Part shown: positions 8,416-18,700 of the stretch, in pieces
How positions within the stretch are numbered: position 1 is the first letter of the stretch
How the letters are laid out: every line of letters begins with the position of its first letter
From: Ignavibacteriota bacterium
GTDB lineage: Bacteria; Bacteroidota; Ignavibacteria; Ignavibacteriales; Ignavibacteriaceae
Direction of reading: 5' to 3'
Assembly: GCA_013285405.1 (NCBI GenBank)
Contig: CP053446.1
Span: 496,001 to 560,000, forward strand
Length of the DNA: 64,000 nucleotides
Program-made: the position numbers and the translations under genes
The notes under the pieces: model-generated
Told to the model about the DNA's origin: nothing
Databases searched by the model: none
Seen by the model: the letters and a program-made list of their open reading frames with translations, nothing else

Positions 8416-11400
8416 TTATCGAAGTAATATCAGCTTTTTACTGCTAATAAAATTACCCGCAGATATCCGATAGAAATAAACCCCGCTTGCAAATTGTGAA
8501 GCATTCCACTCATATTTGTAATAGCCAGGTTTCATAACTTCATCAACCAATGTAGCAACTTCAGCACCAAGCATATCATACATCTTTAAAGTCACTTTAA
8601 CTTCTTTCGGTATATCAAATTTAATTGTTGTTGTCGGATTAAAAGGATTCGGATAATTTTGTGACAGACTGAATACTTTTGGTATCATTGAATAATCAAC
8701 TTCAATTACATCCGACAAATTTTCAGTTCCATCGAAATCTACCTGTCTTAATCTGTAATAGACTTTTCCTTTTCCTGAAGATATGCTAGCATCCTTGAAA
8801 GTATATTGCTGCATTTCAGTGGTAGTTCCTTTTCCTTCAATCTCACCAATTCTATCAAAGTTAAAATTATCGTTACTTCGCTCAATGATAAATAATTTAT
8901 TATTTGTTTCGGTTGCAGTTTCCCATTTCAGCAGGATTATATTCTGATCAATATCTGCGCTGAAGGAAACAAGTTCAACAGGAACTATTCCGAGACCAAA
9001 GAACTCAACTATCTTTAGCATGAGCATCTTTCTGTTTGAAGGTGCTACACCATTACTTAACCCACCAAATTCAAAAGATGCACCAATAGTTTTATATGTA
9101 CCTGCATTGTATGCAACCGCACAGATATAATTAGGTGTCAGGTTTTTAAAGATTGCTACTGCCGGTGGAATGTTGGACAGCCGATCTATCCAGGAATTAT
9201 CACCTGCATAAGTAAAATTCATTCCTTCAGTCATTACTCCGGTCTGACCTTGAATAGTTCCAAGATCTCCACTTCCATCGGATAAACCAGTGATATTAAA
9301 CATAGGATGCACAGGAGTTGGAGCATTATAATACCATGTATCTCCACCTTCCATATAGATCATTCCGCCGTTATTCAGGAAATCAGCAAGTTGTTGTCCT
9401 TCTGCAGAAGTCAAAACATAATTATTGCTGTAAGTACCTAAACAAACAAATATGGATCTATAAAGACTCAAATCAGCAGGGAAAGTTGTAGAATAATCGT
9501 ATGCAACATTATTTGAATCCAGCGCAGCTCTTATGGCAGGACTTGAATTATGGTTAGCATCCATACAAAGTACAAGTGCTGGTATTTGTCCAACAATCAG
9601 ATTAAAACTACCGCTCGCTGTTAATCCTGGTGTTGCTGTTATACTGCAATTAAATTCAGCAGAATGTCCGGCTGGAGTATTGACACTTGTGGTAACACTA
9701 AATGATTTAATCATGCTGCTTCCTGCTGATATATTACCATAAGCCTGTGAAGAAGTATTAATAGTAATATAAGGATCGCTTGAAATCAGATGACCAATTA
9801 CACCAACCGCACCGGATGTACCCTCGTTCTTAATTTCAATTATTATGTCTGCAGTTTTGCCCGGATCAAGTGCATTGTTATTATTCCCAAACGGGTCCGA
9901 AACATTGTACTCACCTAATTCAAGCGAAGGAGCGTAAGCCTTCAGAGAAAAATTACTCAGCCAATTGTTTACACCGTCAGATGCAATCACTGTGAAAGCA
10001 GCCAGATGACCATCAGGAACAAGCGGGCTGATAGTTATCGCAAATCCATTGCTGATTAACTTCTGCGCACCTGCTGAAACATTTCCATAGAATTCAGTCG
10101 AGTCAGATATAGTTATAAAACTATCTGTACTTCTTAATGTAACGGTAACATTACTTGCATCTGAAACACCAACATTTCTCACTCTTAATGATAACAACGG
10201 AGATTCACCATAGTCAATCAATCCATTTCCATTACCTGAAGCATCGTTAACTATACAGGAATCCGCAACTACATAAGCACCTTCAGCAGGAACAACAGAA
10301 ATATTAGAAGAGTATCTGTAGTAGTTTTGCTTTGTTACAGTCAGTACTACAGTATTTACAGGAGTTATAAATGGAATCGGGATTGTGACCGGTGACCCTG
10401 TTCCTTCGGCAACACCAATTATTTCCCCGTTAAGTGTAAGTGAAATCAATGAATAATTATCAGCGGTAACTACAAACTGAGTTTGCCCGCTAATTATTAC
10501 CGGATCATGAATTACAGTAAGATTCTGCGGCATCTCGGAATAAACTGTAGAGAATGCATCACCGTGATGATGAAACAGATAATATGTTACCATTTTGTTG
10601 CTTGTATTGTATGGCCAGTTTGAGTATTGCAGAAAATACTTGCCGGTTACATTTCCGAATGCCGGAAGAATTCTGTCAGGACCCGGATTTCCATAGTCAG
10701 GCATAAAGTTTGGCCACATCCCATCAAACATTCCCCAAACATAAGTATCATTAACAAAAGAGTAGGAGATTTCTGTTGCTGCAATAATTCCAAGCGCGCC
10801 TTTTTGATGACGGTGAAAAGCTTCTGCAAAACATTCACCGCTCCAATTAAATTTTCCTGTAAGACAGTTAATAGACATAACGAAAATAAGATCATTATTG
10901 TTTAGCCCAGCCAGGTTGGAATTAGTATAATCGGGCTCACCCCATCCGGTTTCCAGTCCATGATCACGATGCTGTATCATGAACGCACCATTGTTTATGT
11001 CATTATTTATCCGTGTTGCATTCCCTCCCCAATCTGTTAAGTATGCAGGTGAAGTTGGAATATAACCTCTCCCGCTTGGACCAAAATAATTAACTACAAG
11101 GTTTGTGTTGGTTGCAGTTGACCATGTTGAAAATGGAGGCGAACCGCTGTAAATAGCATTTTCCCGAACCGGCGTTTTACCTAATTGATATTGCCAGAAA
11201 CCGTTAACAGTTTCAGAGCAAATCTGGAACCACCGTTCTGTCTGCCAGCCCAAAGCAGTTATTGGTTTGTTATAAAAGTTTGGATTTGTCGGAGGTGTTC
11301 GCTCATACTTTAAAAATTTATTTATCATTGTTTGCAGATGAGTTGCGTTTTGAGCTGTCATTCGTGCTGTGACAATATCTGCCATATTATCTCCGTTCAC

Positions 11401-12438
11401 ATCAGCATAAATATGATCAGACACGCAGTAATTATCCCACGTAGGACAATGAACAGTATTTCCGGAAGTTCCATAATCTCCTAAGAACAATATTGCAACC
11501 GGAGGAATATTCCATGTATTATATGCATTGTTAATGTAACTCTCAATCAATGTAGAATTGTTTCCGCCAATTTCCGTTGTTGTAACAATACCTGTCCTTA
11601 TTCCCTGTAATGTTCTGAATTGTTTTATCGAATCTGCCCACGCAAGGAACGTTGGATCATTCGGGCATATAATCAAGTATTCAAAATCTTCAGCATCCGC
11701 ACCCGATTGGAACTGATATTCAACTTTGGGCAGCGAATTAAAATTTATCAGAATGTTATTAAGTATCGGGTCAAACCACCGGTTTCGCAAACGATTATCT
11801 CCAAAATGTCCGTTGCCGCCAATGAAATTAACTTCAACTTTTATGTCTCTATAGACAATCAACTCTTTTGTAACCGGATTGTATTGAAACGGTGTGATTC
11901 CGAGCTGAACAACATCAACACCTCTGATTTCAGTTGGCTCAGAGAGTATTACTGGTTCAGCCGGATAAAATGCGTTGGAAGCATAAATTCTCTCATCCTT
12001 AATATAACTGAGAGGACCGTCTTCATTACCTTTTGGAATACGAAATGCCGGTGCTACTTCAACATTCTCAAATGATTCGGTTCGGGTTGCTGTAATATTA
12101 AAGCTTGCTCTTGCACCCTCGGGTATCATTATAAATCTCGAAGTTCCAGCAAGATCCGGTGCGCCTTCATCGTTAGGCAGGAAAACTCCTGGAATATGTA
12201 CGGACTTCATCGAAGTTCCGTTAACAGTTACTTCCTGCATTTCAAACTGATGAATTGAAAAATTCAATTTCACTCCCGTAACATTTTCAGTTTCAATACT
12301 GAATCCCTGTGAGCCCCAGCCATCGGAGTAATTAATTACCTGCCCATGCAAATTCAAATTTGAAAATGAGAAGGCAGCGAGGATCGATAATAGTTTAAAT
12401 GAACTATTAGTAAAAAATCGGAAAATATTTTCCTTCAT
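8416..12438 (-). CDS. Gingipain-type C25 cysteine protease with T9SS sorting domain
   Basis: A large secreted cysteine protease of about 1340 residues. After an N-terminal signal peptide (MKENIFRFF... to LHGQ) comes a gingipain-like propeptide region, then a C25 catalytic domain. The likely catalytic His493 sits in QHRDHG and the nucleophile Cys525 in SINCLTGK. Ig/CARDB-like beta domains follow, then a region resembling a flavodoxin-like fold, and last a T9SS sorting domain (NYPNPFNPTTTIKF to SSKKLILLR). The protein is therefore expected at the cell surface or outside the cell. I place the start at ATG 12438 because GGAGG at 12444-12448 lies 5 bases upstream; a GTG at 12450 overlaps that binding site. 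Substrate preference (Arg or Lys) cannot be read. Confidence 0.9.
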   Translation of the reverse strand: MKENIFRFFTNSSFKLLSILAAFSFSNLNLHGQVINYSDGWGSQGFSIETENVTGVKLNFSIHQFEMQEVTVNGTSMKSVHIPGVFLPNDEGAPDLAGTSRFIMIPEGARASFNITATRTESFENVEVAPAFRIPKGNEDGPLSYIKDERIYASNAFYPAEPVILSEPTEIRGVDVVQLGITPFQYNPVTKELIVYRDIKVEVNFIGGNGHFGDNRLRNRWFDPILNNILINFNSLPKVEYQFQSGADAEDFEYLIICPNDPTFLAWADSIKQFRTLQGIRTGIVTTTEIGGNNSTLIESYINNAYNTWNIPPVAILFLGDYGTSGNTVHCPTWDNYCVSDHIYADVNGDNMADIVTARMTAQNATHLQTMINKFLKYERTPPTNPNFYNKPITALGWQTERWFQICSETVNGFWQYQLGKTPVRENAIYSGSPPFSTWSTATNTNLVVNYFGPSGRGYIPTSPAYLTDWGGNATRINNDINNGAFMIQHRDHGLETGWGEPDYTNSNLAGLNNNDLIFVMSINCLTGKFNWSGECFAEAFHRHQKGALGIIAATEISYSFVNDTYVWGMFDGMWPNFMPDYGNPGPDRILPAFGNVTGKYFLQYSNWPYNTSNKMVTYYLFHHHGDAFSTVYSEMPQNLTVIHDPVIISGQTQFVVTADNYSLISLTLNGEIIGVAEGTGSPVTIPIPFITPVNTVVLTVTKQNYYRYSSNISVVPAEGAYVVADSCIVNDASGNGNGLIDYGESPLLSLRVRNVGVSDASNVTVTLRSTDSFITISDSTEFYGNVSAGAQKLISNGFAITISPLVPDGHLAAFTVIASDGVNNWLSNFSLKAYAPSLELGEYNVSDPFGNNNNALDPGKTADIIIEIKNEGTSGAVGVIGHLISSDPYITINTSSQAYGNISAGSSMIKSFSVTTSVNTPAGHSAEFNCSITATPGLTASGSFNLIVGQIPALVLCMDANHNSSPAIRAALDSNNVAYDYSTTFPADLSLYRSIFVCLGTYSNNYVLTSAEGQQLADFLNNGGMIYMEGGDTWYYNAPTPVHPMFNITGLSDGSGDLGTIQGQTGVMTEGMNFTYAGDNSWIDRLSNIPPAVAIFKNLTPNYICAVAYNAGTYKTIGASFEFGGLSNGVAPSNRKMLMLKIVEFFGLGIVPVELVSFSADIDQNIILLKWETATETNNKLFIIERSNDNFNFDRIGEIEGKGTTTEMQQYTFKDASISSGKGKVYYRLRQVDFDGTENLSDVIEVDYSMIPKVFSLSQNYPNPFNPTTTIKFDIPKEVKVTLKMYDMLGAEVATLVDEVMKPGYYKYEWNASQFASGVYFYRISAGNFISSKKLILLR

Positions 12439-12936
12439 TATTACCTCCACAAATTTAAACTGTACTAAACAGTACGTAGTAAATGAAAAAATGAAAGCCT
12501 ACGAATTATTACAGAGCACAGGAGTGTTTTGGTTTAAATAAATACTGGTAAGTCCCCCTGAGAAGATTTTCAAAATCTTAGACTTGCTCTTAATCAAGTA
12601 GTAAGCTATGGTTAATTAATTTATAAAATATTTAAATGCGACTGACAACTATTGCAATCGTTATACAAAAATCGGTATATATCTTTTAAATGAAAAGCAT
12701 CAATTGCTGAATGGAAATTAATTTATTAGATTTTCTTTATAAATGAAATGATAACCAACTATTTTTAATAGCATGAACACTTCTATCAGCAGTGCAGAAT
12801 CCTGCATACTCATCTATTTCAACATTTACTAACCGTGAAACTTTAATAACCCGATAATATTTGTTTAAAGAATATCTGATCATTCCAGCTTTCTCATCAA
12901 TAATTTTACGGGATACATAAATTCATTTTAAAAATA

Positions 12937-12964
12937 AAAAGCCCTGCTTAACAAGCAAGGTTTT
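12937..12964 (-). terminator. Probable terminator downstream of the nuclease gene
   Basis: Imperfect stem AAAAGCCCTGCTT / AAGCAAGGTTTT, one mismatch, flanked by A- and T-rich sequence. It lies about 110 bases after the stop of the minus-strand nuclease gene, so a second, nearer stop signal is possible. Confidence 0.5.
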
Positions 12965-13036
12965 ATTAAAACTTTTATCGGTGTCTTTTTATTTCACAAA
13001 AATCTTCGCAAAGTGGGAATCCTGACCTGTCTGCTC

Positions 13037-13064
13037 ACCTCGCTTCCGCTTCGGCGGAGCAGGT
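13037..13064. repeat. GC-rich palindromic repeat
   Basis: The element runs from ACCTCGCTTCCGC to GGCGGAGCAGGT and forms an imperfect hairpin. It stands out as GC-rich in an AT-rich spacer and ends with the same AGGT/ACCT edges as the CCTGC-family palindromes elsewhere in the window. Probably a degenerate member of that family. Confidence 0.45.
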
Positions 13065-13075
13065 TAAGTGACATA

Positions 13076-14257
13076 TCACCTAAGCATCACCATTTTTTTT
13101 GTTTCTGTGTAGTTCCCAATCTGAATTGTATAGAAATAAATTCCGCTCGTCAAGACCGAGCCTGATCGGCTTGGTAACGATGCTGTGTTAAGCTCTATCT
13201 CATAACTGCCTGCTTGTTTTATTTCATTAACGAGTGTTGCAATTTCGTTTCCCAAAATATCATAGACAACAAGCCTCACCCCCTGCCCCTCTCCAAAGGA
13301 GAGGGGAGAATTTGGAATTGTAAATTTAATTTTCGTTGATGGATTAAAAGGATTAGGATAATTTTGATATAAATTAAATCCGGTAATCAAATTATTATTC
13401 TCTTCTGATGTTCCGGTTGATGAACCAGCGTTAATCCATTCAGTATAAATAATGCAGGTTAATTTGTACGAAGCTCTTTGAAACAATCCGATGGTAAAAC
13501 CTTTTGCAATCTCCCAAAACTTATTGTAGTATGTCGTGCTATTATGATTGCCTGCATAAGCTTCAGCAACTGAATCAGCATAAAGAACAGAATCTACGTA
13601 TTGATAATTATCGTATATCATTTCAAAAACAAAATCAGGCAGATTATCAATGTATTGAAGTGTATCTCCTTCATAAACTATCTGTGACTGAAAGTTTTGA
13701 ATCATTGTTGATTCATATCTCGAATGAACTCCATACTGGTTGGTGTATTGTCCATTATAATTTCTTGTGATGTGCAAAGGATTATGTGCATCGCCAATGT
13801 AATGCCCGAGATCTGCTGCAACCAGCATTGCTTTGTGCATATCATTCATCTCAAATAATGTTTGAATCGAATCAGCAGTTTTAAGTATTGCCCACGGAAG
13901 AATTCCCTGATCCATCACAAAAGAGTAACCGTGCATTGCAACAAGCGAATCAAAATCTTGTGAGATTCTGCCTGTCGCAATAAATTCAGGATAATTATCA
14001 ATATCTATAAAATGCTTTGGAGCTTCGTCAGGGTCCCAGGATTTTCTATAATCAGCATCAGATGCATGAGCTTCAAGAGAATCTGCCCAGGTTTCAAAGA
14101 ATTCCATTTCTGGGTGCGCAGATAGTATTGTGTTATAATTTATAATTTTATGTCCGACATTTCCCCAGCCAAGAAAAACAAATGAAACCAGGACAATCAA
14201 TGCAAAAATTAAATTCGTTTTAGTAAATGATTTTCTTTTATTTGATTTCAGAAACAT
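13076..14257 (-). CDS. Secreted S1/P1-type nuclease or zinc phospholipase C with T9SS sorting domain
   Basis: The signal peptide ends near FLGW, so the mature protein would begin with the Trp that acts as first zinc ligand in the S1/P1 nuclease-phospholipase C fold (WGNVGHKII). Further ligand regions are HFIDIDNYPE and DLGHYIGDAHNPLH, then HSRYES. The C-terminus is a T9SS sorting domain with NYPNPFNPSTKIKF and SGIYFY, ending KKMVMLR. The enzyme would hydrolyse nucleic acids or phospholipids outside the cell. I choose ATG 14257; a TTG three codons earlier is also possible. The sorting domain carries two palindromic repeats read in frame (see the repeats at 13154 and 13286), which lengthen it relative to the sister domain at 8416. 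Confidence 0.8.
   Translation of the reverse strand: MFLKSNKRKSFTKTNLIFALIVLVSFVFLGWGNVGHKIINYNTILSAHPEMEFFETWADSLEAHASDADYRKSWDPDEAPKHFIDIDNYPEFIATGRISQDFDSLVAMHGYSFVMDQGILPWAILKTADSIQTLFEMNDMHKAMLVAADLGHYIGDAHNPLHITRNYNGQYTNQYGVHSRYESTMIQNFQSQIVYEGDTLQYIDNLPDFVFEMIYDNYQYVDSVLYADSVAEAYAGNHNSTTYYNKFWEIAKGFTIGLFQRASYKLTCIIYTEWINAGSSTGTSEENNNLITGFNLYQNYPNPFNPSTKIKFTIPNSPLSFGEGQGVRLVVYDILGNEIATLVNEIKQAGSYEIELNTASLPSRSGSVLTSGIYFYTIQIGNYTETKKMVMLR
13154..13175. repeat. Palindrome inserted in frame in a T9SS sorting domain
   Basis: ACCGAGCCtgatcGGCTTGGT, with its neighbouring bases, encodes roughly PSRSGSVLT between ASL and SGIYFY of the nuclease's sorting domain. The sorting domain of the C25 protease has no such residues at this point, so this looks like an insertion. 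Confidence 0.65.
13286..13306. repeat. Palindrome CCCCTCTCC-aaa-GGAGAGGGG read in frame
   Basis: A perfect 9-bp stem with a 3-base loop inside the nuclease gene. Together with the adjacent bases it encodes about SPLSFGEGQG between TIPN and VRLVVYD. The other two sorting domains go straight from the IP strand into the V-x-V/M-Y-D strand. Hairpins of similar style (TCCCTCTCTT / AAGAGAGGGA) occur between genes near 46.9 kb. Confidence 0.65.
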
Positions 14258-14395
14258 TTTATTCAATTTTAATTAATCTATAACAAACATATATACGTTA
14301 ATACACTTGCACAATGAAAATTTTCCTTGAGATATTTTTAAAATTAATGCGATCGATAGATGCAGATGAGAAATGACCTTTATCGTTCAATTGAA

Positions 14396-14812
14396 TTATT
14401 TAGATTTTGATTTCTCTCTTATTCCCAGGAATTTCAGAGATTCATTCTTGTCGGTAGTAACTTTTAAATTGAGCCCACGATTTCTTGCAACTATTTCTCC
14501 AAACCTGCGGGGATCAATTATTGGTTCATTTCCACAAACAGACACGGTTATCCTTTTTAAACCTTTTTCCAAATATTTCAGAGACTCATACGCTGTGAAC
14601 TCGCCAAAATAATATCTCTGAATGGTGGTTATTTCTCCTTTAACTTTATAAGCATCAAGAAACAATTTGGAGAGATCATTTTCCAAGAGTGCTTCCAGTG
14701 CATCTGTATACATTCTCTTTACTTCCGAAAGAGAAAAATGTCCTGAGACGGTAACACTCAGATAATTATCTTTAACTTTAAAAGAATATTTGAGTGGAGA
14801 TTTTTTTTGCAC
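14396..14812 (-). CDS. STAS/SpoIIAA-like protein of unknown role
   Basis: A 138-residue soluble protein. Its N-terminal half (VTVSGHFSLSEVKRMYTDALEALLEN) and the overall strand/helix alternation resemble the SpoIIAA-like/STAS superfamily. The conserved DSSG loop is not present, so it is unlikely to be a classical phosphorylated antagonist. The C-terminal part is lysine-rich. It lies next to the left border of the restriction island, which otherwise interrupts a region rich in STAS and SpoIIE genes, so a link to that signalling network is possible but unproven. Confidence 0.6.
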   Translation of the reverse strand: MQKKSPLKYSFKVKDNYLSVTVSGHFSLSEVKRMYTDALEALLENDLSKLFLDAYKVKGEITTIQRYYFGEFTAYESLKYLEKGLKRITVSVCGNEPIIDPRRFGEIVARNRGLNLKVTTDKNESLKFLGIREKSKSK

Positions 14813-14959
14813 AAATAGTTTTTCAGTTTAAGTTTTCTAAATATAATAAATGAGAATTGAACAAATCATAAAAACGTAAATTGATTATTTTAAATCCTTA
14901 TCAAATGTAAATACGAAACAGATTCAGAAACAAATTTATGCAGTTAATCGGAGATAGAA

Positions 14960-15000
14960 TTACTTCACCTTCACTACAACCATTGTCATATCCGAATTAT
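14960..15000 (-). pseudogene. Remnant of a SpoIIE phosphatase 3' end (left island border)
   Basis: Read on the minus strand this stretch encodes NSDMTMVVVKVK followed by a stop, nearly identical to the NDDMTMVVVKVK end of the phosphatase gene at 22564. At DNA level 14961-14992 matches 22565-22596 at 31 of 32 positions. Upstream of these 12 codons the similarity ends and the restriction operon begins 36 bases away. There is no gene body attached. It therefore looks like one arm of a direct repeat bounding the inserted operon, or the tail of a replaced paralogue. Confidence 0.75.
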
Positions 15001-15035
15001 AAATTGAGTTAAGTAGATTCAAATAATTTATTAAT

Positions 15036-15761
15036 TCAATAACTCCAATCCGTATGACTGATTGGGATTTTGTTTAATTCTTGTCTTTGTTGTTTCCACT
15101 GTGGAAGAAATTGATTCATATATGCTTTGAATTTATAGTTGTGCTTGCGTTCTAGTAAATGAACCATCTCGTGAACAATTATATATTCTAAACAATGAAT
15201 TGGTTTTTTTGCTAATTCAAGATTGATCCAGATTCTTTTGACATTGGTGTTACAAGTTCCCCACCTGGTTTTCATTCTTTTTATTGCCCACTCGTCAACT
15301 TTCACATTCATTACCTTTTCCCAATTTTCAATGTAAGCTGGAATAAGTTCTTTCAGTCTTTCACGATACCAATCGTTTAATATTTCCTGTCTTTTCTCTC
15401 CTGGTGTATCGGGCTTGATGTATAATTCAATTGTATCGTGTTTAATTTCTACTTTTGGTGGATAGTTATGTTCTATAACTTTCAATAAATATCTTTTACC
15501 TAAATAATAATGGCTTTCTCTAGTAATAAATTCTCTTTGTGTTTCTCTCTCCTGATTTTTCATTCTTTGTTGTTGTTTTTTTATCCAGCTTAATTTAGAG
15601 ATTGCGAAGATTCTCAGAGTATCGAGTTTTATTCTATGCGGAGAAGACATTCTTACTCTGCCTGAAGGAGGATGAACACTAAGATGTATGTTCTTTATAT
15701 CCTTAAAGAATACATCAATGGAGATTTCACCTAAGTTTATTTTTTGTCTATCAATAATCAC
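15036..15761 (-). CDS. YgjP-like zinc metallopeptidase (DUF45) of the restriction operon
   Basis: A 241-residue protein with the zinc motif HEMVH at 197-201 and a further His207 in ERKHNYKF, the HExxH...H pattern of the YgjP/WLM (SprT-like) family. The MKTRWGTCN segment typical of the family precedes it. Its start overlaps the end of hsdR by 11 bases, so it is the last gene of the hsdM-hsdS-hsdR operon. Genes of this family are often found beside type I restriction genes, but the function there is not established; it might control levels of HsdR or other DNA-bound proteins. That role is inference. Confidence 0.9.
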   Translation of the reverse strand: MIIDRQKINLGEISIDVFFKDIKNIHLSVHPPSGRVRMSSPHRIKLDTLRIFAISKLSWIKKQQQRMKNQERETQREFITRESHYYLGKRYLLKVIEHNYPPKVEIKHDTIELYIKPDTPGEKRQEILNDWYRERLKELIPAYIENWEKVMNVKVDEWAIKRMKTRWGTCNTNVKRIWINLELAKKPIHCLEYIIVHEMVHLLERKHNYKFKAYMNQFLPQWKQQRQELNKIPISHTDWSY

Positions 15762-18700
15762 TTTGCTGCTTGATGATTAAAAATATTCTTTCAACTTCAT
15801 CTTTACTTTTCATTATTTTATAAATGGCAGCTTTGATTTCATTTTCCTTCTGTGGATTACCTCTGAAATCAGCTTTCTTTGTATATCGAACTGCTTCATC
15901 AATCTTTAGTGCTAAGTCCTGATCTTTACTCAGGTTGTTATACAATGCAATATGAGCATTAGTTGTTATTCCTATTGGTAAATCAACACTCTTCCTATCA
16001 TTGACTCTTTTAGCAAGTGCGGCTATTTTTTTCAAATATTTTTCGTATTCAATTGCACCAATTCTTCTTTCGTAAACAATTTCATCTAACAGTTTTGACA
16101 TTTCTTCAAAGTAAGCAGGGTCAATCAGATATTCTTTTATAATCTTTTGTCTAACATTATTCTCAATAGTTTCCTGTATTGCCTGTCTATTCTCTCTGAT
16201 ACCTTTTGGCAAATTATTAATTGCATCGGCAATTCCACTATTAACGATTATATCAAGCAGAGTTTGATCACCAAATGGTGAAATAGTTTTACTTTCTTCT
16301 GCCTGAATATAATTATCAATTAAAAATCGCATATCAGCTTCATAGGTTTTTAGATCAATAACTTCTCCACTTGCACGTTTTATTTCTTCACGAAGTTTTA
16401 AGTAAAAATTTAATGTCTCTTTCAATTCGTCAAGTTCTTTGGGTGTATAACCAGCCTGATCTATTTCATCTGCAATGTTTGCATAAGCTCTTATTAGTGA
16501 AGCAACATTTTTATAGAGAGCAATTCTTCTAACTTCAGTTGCTTTGAGATCATCCTTGTTTTCAGGATTACCACAAAAGAATCTTATATATTCAAATGTT
16601 CCTCTTGGTGGTTCAACAGGTTCACATAATAAATTTAATTCTTCGATTGCATTGTCCAATCTTTCTTTTCCTTTTTCGAGTCTGGTCTTAAGCATAATGT
16701 CAACGTCTTCTTTTTCAAATTCATCATAATCTAAATCAGCGGTATAAACGGCAACAGCGTTTTCTACTCTCTTGAATAAATCTTTATAATCAACAACATA
16801 CCCAAATTGTTTGTCTTCACCATCCAATCGGTTTACTCTGCAAATTGCTTGAAACAATCCGTGATCCTGCATACTCTTATCAATGTATAGATAAGTACAA
16901 GGAGGTGCATCAAATCCAGTTAAGAGTTTATCTACAACAACAAGCAAACGCATATTTGAAGGTTCCTTAATAAACTTTTTCTTTGCTTCATCCTCATAAG
17001 TTTCAGTGTTTTTACCATTCAATAAATTGATGTATGTATTGTAAATAAATTCTTTTTCAGTATCCGTGTTAGCTCCGGTATCTTCAGTAACAATGTCTTT
17101 TGTACTTGGATTGTATGATGTGATAATTGCACACTTATTTCTTAGTTCTGTTTTCTGAAATAGTTCAAAGTATCTGCTTGCTTCATAAATGCTACTTGAG
17201 ACAAGGATTGCATTGCCTCTATCTGAATTGAGACGTGGCTTTGTATTAAAATCATAGATTATATCTTTAACGATCATATCAAGTCGTGAAGCAGAACTTA
17301 ATACCTTCTGCATTGTTCCCCATTTTTTCTTTAGTTCAGATTTTTGATAATCATTCAATCCTTTTGTCTTTGCTTCAAACCAGGCATCTATTTTTTGAGG
17401 CGATGAAATTTTCTGATCTATGTCTCTCGCTTCATAAACTAAATCTAAAACTACTCCATCTTCCACAGCTTCATTAAATTTATAGGTATGAATATATCTG
17501 CCAAAAACTTCGAGACTTGTTTGTTTATCTTGTTTGAGCAATGGTGTTCCTGTGAAACCAATAAACGTAGCATTCTTCATTATTGCTTTCATCGTTTTGT
17601 GGAGTTTACCGGATTGAGTTCGATGACATTCATCCACAAATACAAAAATATCACCGTAAGTTTTTGAGGGAGCTTCTTGAAGTTCCTTAATGAACTGATC
17701 AAAGTTATCTACATCTTTTTTACCGAACTTATGCACTAATGAACAGAACATTCTGGGGAGTGGATTACCAAGTTTTTCCATCAGCTCTCTACCGCTTCTT
17801 GTACGAACTATTTTTTCACCAGCATCATTATAAACTCGTTCAATCTGTTTATCGAGTTCATCTCTGTCTGTAATTATAACTACTCGTGCTTGAGGATTAT
17901 TTTCTAACAACCATTTGGAAAGCCAAACCATTACAAGACTTTTACCACTGCCTTGTGTGTGCCAGATAATTCCACCTTCGTGACGACTGCAAAAACTCTG
18001 GGCTTCTTTGACACCAAAAAACTGATGATGGCGTGGGAGTTTTTTTATTCCTGCATCGAATAAAACATAATCGTAGATCAGTTCAAGGAATCTTTTTTTA
18101 TCGCAAAGGATGGTGAGATATTTGTCCAAAAGTAATTGAGATGAGTCTTCTTCATTCTCATTCCAGTTGAGATAATATTTTTCAGGCGTTCCTATTGTTC
18201 CGTATCTTAAACCTTCAGTATCATTACCAGCAAATATGAATTGAACTGTTGAAAAAAATTGCTCGATAAATTCTTTTTTCTGATTTACAATGCTTTGTCT
18301 TATTCCTTCACCGATTGAAATTGTACTGCGTTTTAATTCCAAAACAGCTAGAGCAATACCATTTACATAGATGACTATATCCGGTCTTTTCTCACGATTA
18401 CCTAAAACAGTAACTTCTTCTGCAATTGCAAAGTCATTCTTCTCGGGATGTTTCCAATCTATGAGTTCAACAGTCTCTTTCTTTTCTCCTGCTTCGGTTT
18501 TATCCTGAACGCCATATCTAAGAAGAGAGTAAATATTTTTATTGTTTGTGTAGAGAGATTCGTTGTAGTTGTTTGCAGTAATGCGGAGTTTGTCGAGAGT
18601 TTTGTTTATTAAAGTGTCATTTACATTTTTGCGTTTGAGATAAGACGTAAGCAGTTCTTCTTCAATGTTGCTGTTGTTTTCTCTTTCTTCCCAATTGCCG

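Larger units (their letters stand above)
12439..13075. other. Intergenic region without a gene
   Basis: 637 bases between the C25 protease and the nuclease gene, both on the minus strand. It holds the leader of the protease gene with a small palindrome (GTACTaaacAGTAC, 12462-12475), a perfect 17-nt palindrome (AAGATTTTcAAAATCTT, 12563-12579), the hairpin at 12937-12964 and a GC-rich palindrome at 13037-13064. No open reading frame with recognisable protein content was seen. Confidence 0.6.

Noticed and set aside
10627..10905. 92-codon plus-strand frame inside the C25 protease catalytic region
   Set aside because: Shadow frame of the real gene; no ribosome binding site or protein motif.
11620..12075. 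151-codon open frame on the plus strand opposite the C25 protease gene
   Set aside because: It is antisense to a clearly real gene with catalytic motifs, and its protein shows no recognisable pattern.
14960..15000. Read as a short peptide gene
   Set aside because: Only 12 codons match a known protein end and there is no start or domain; it is a remnant or repeat arm.
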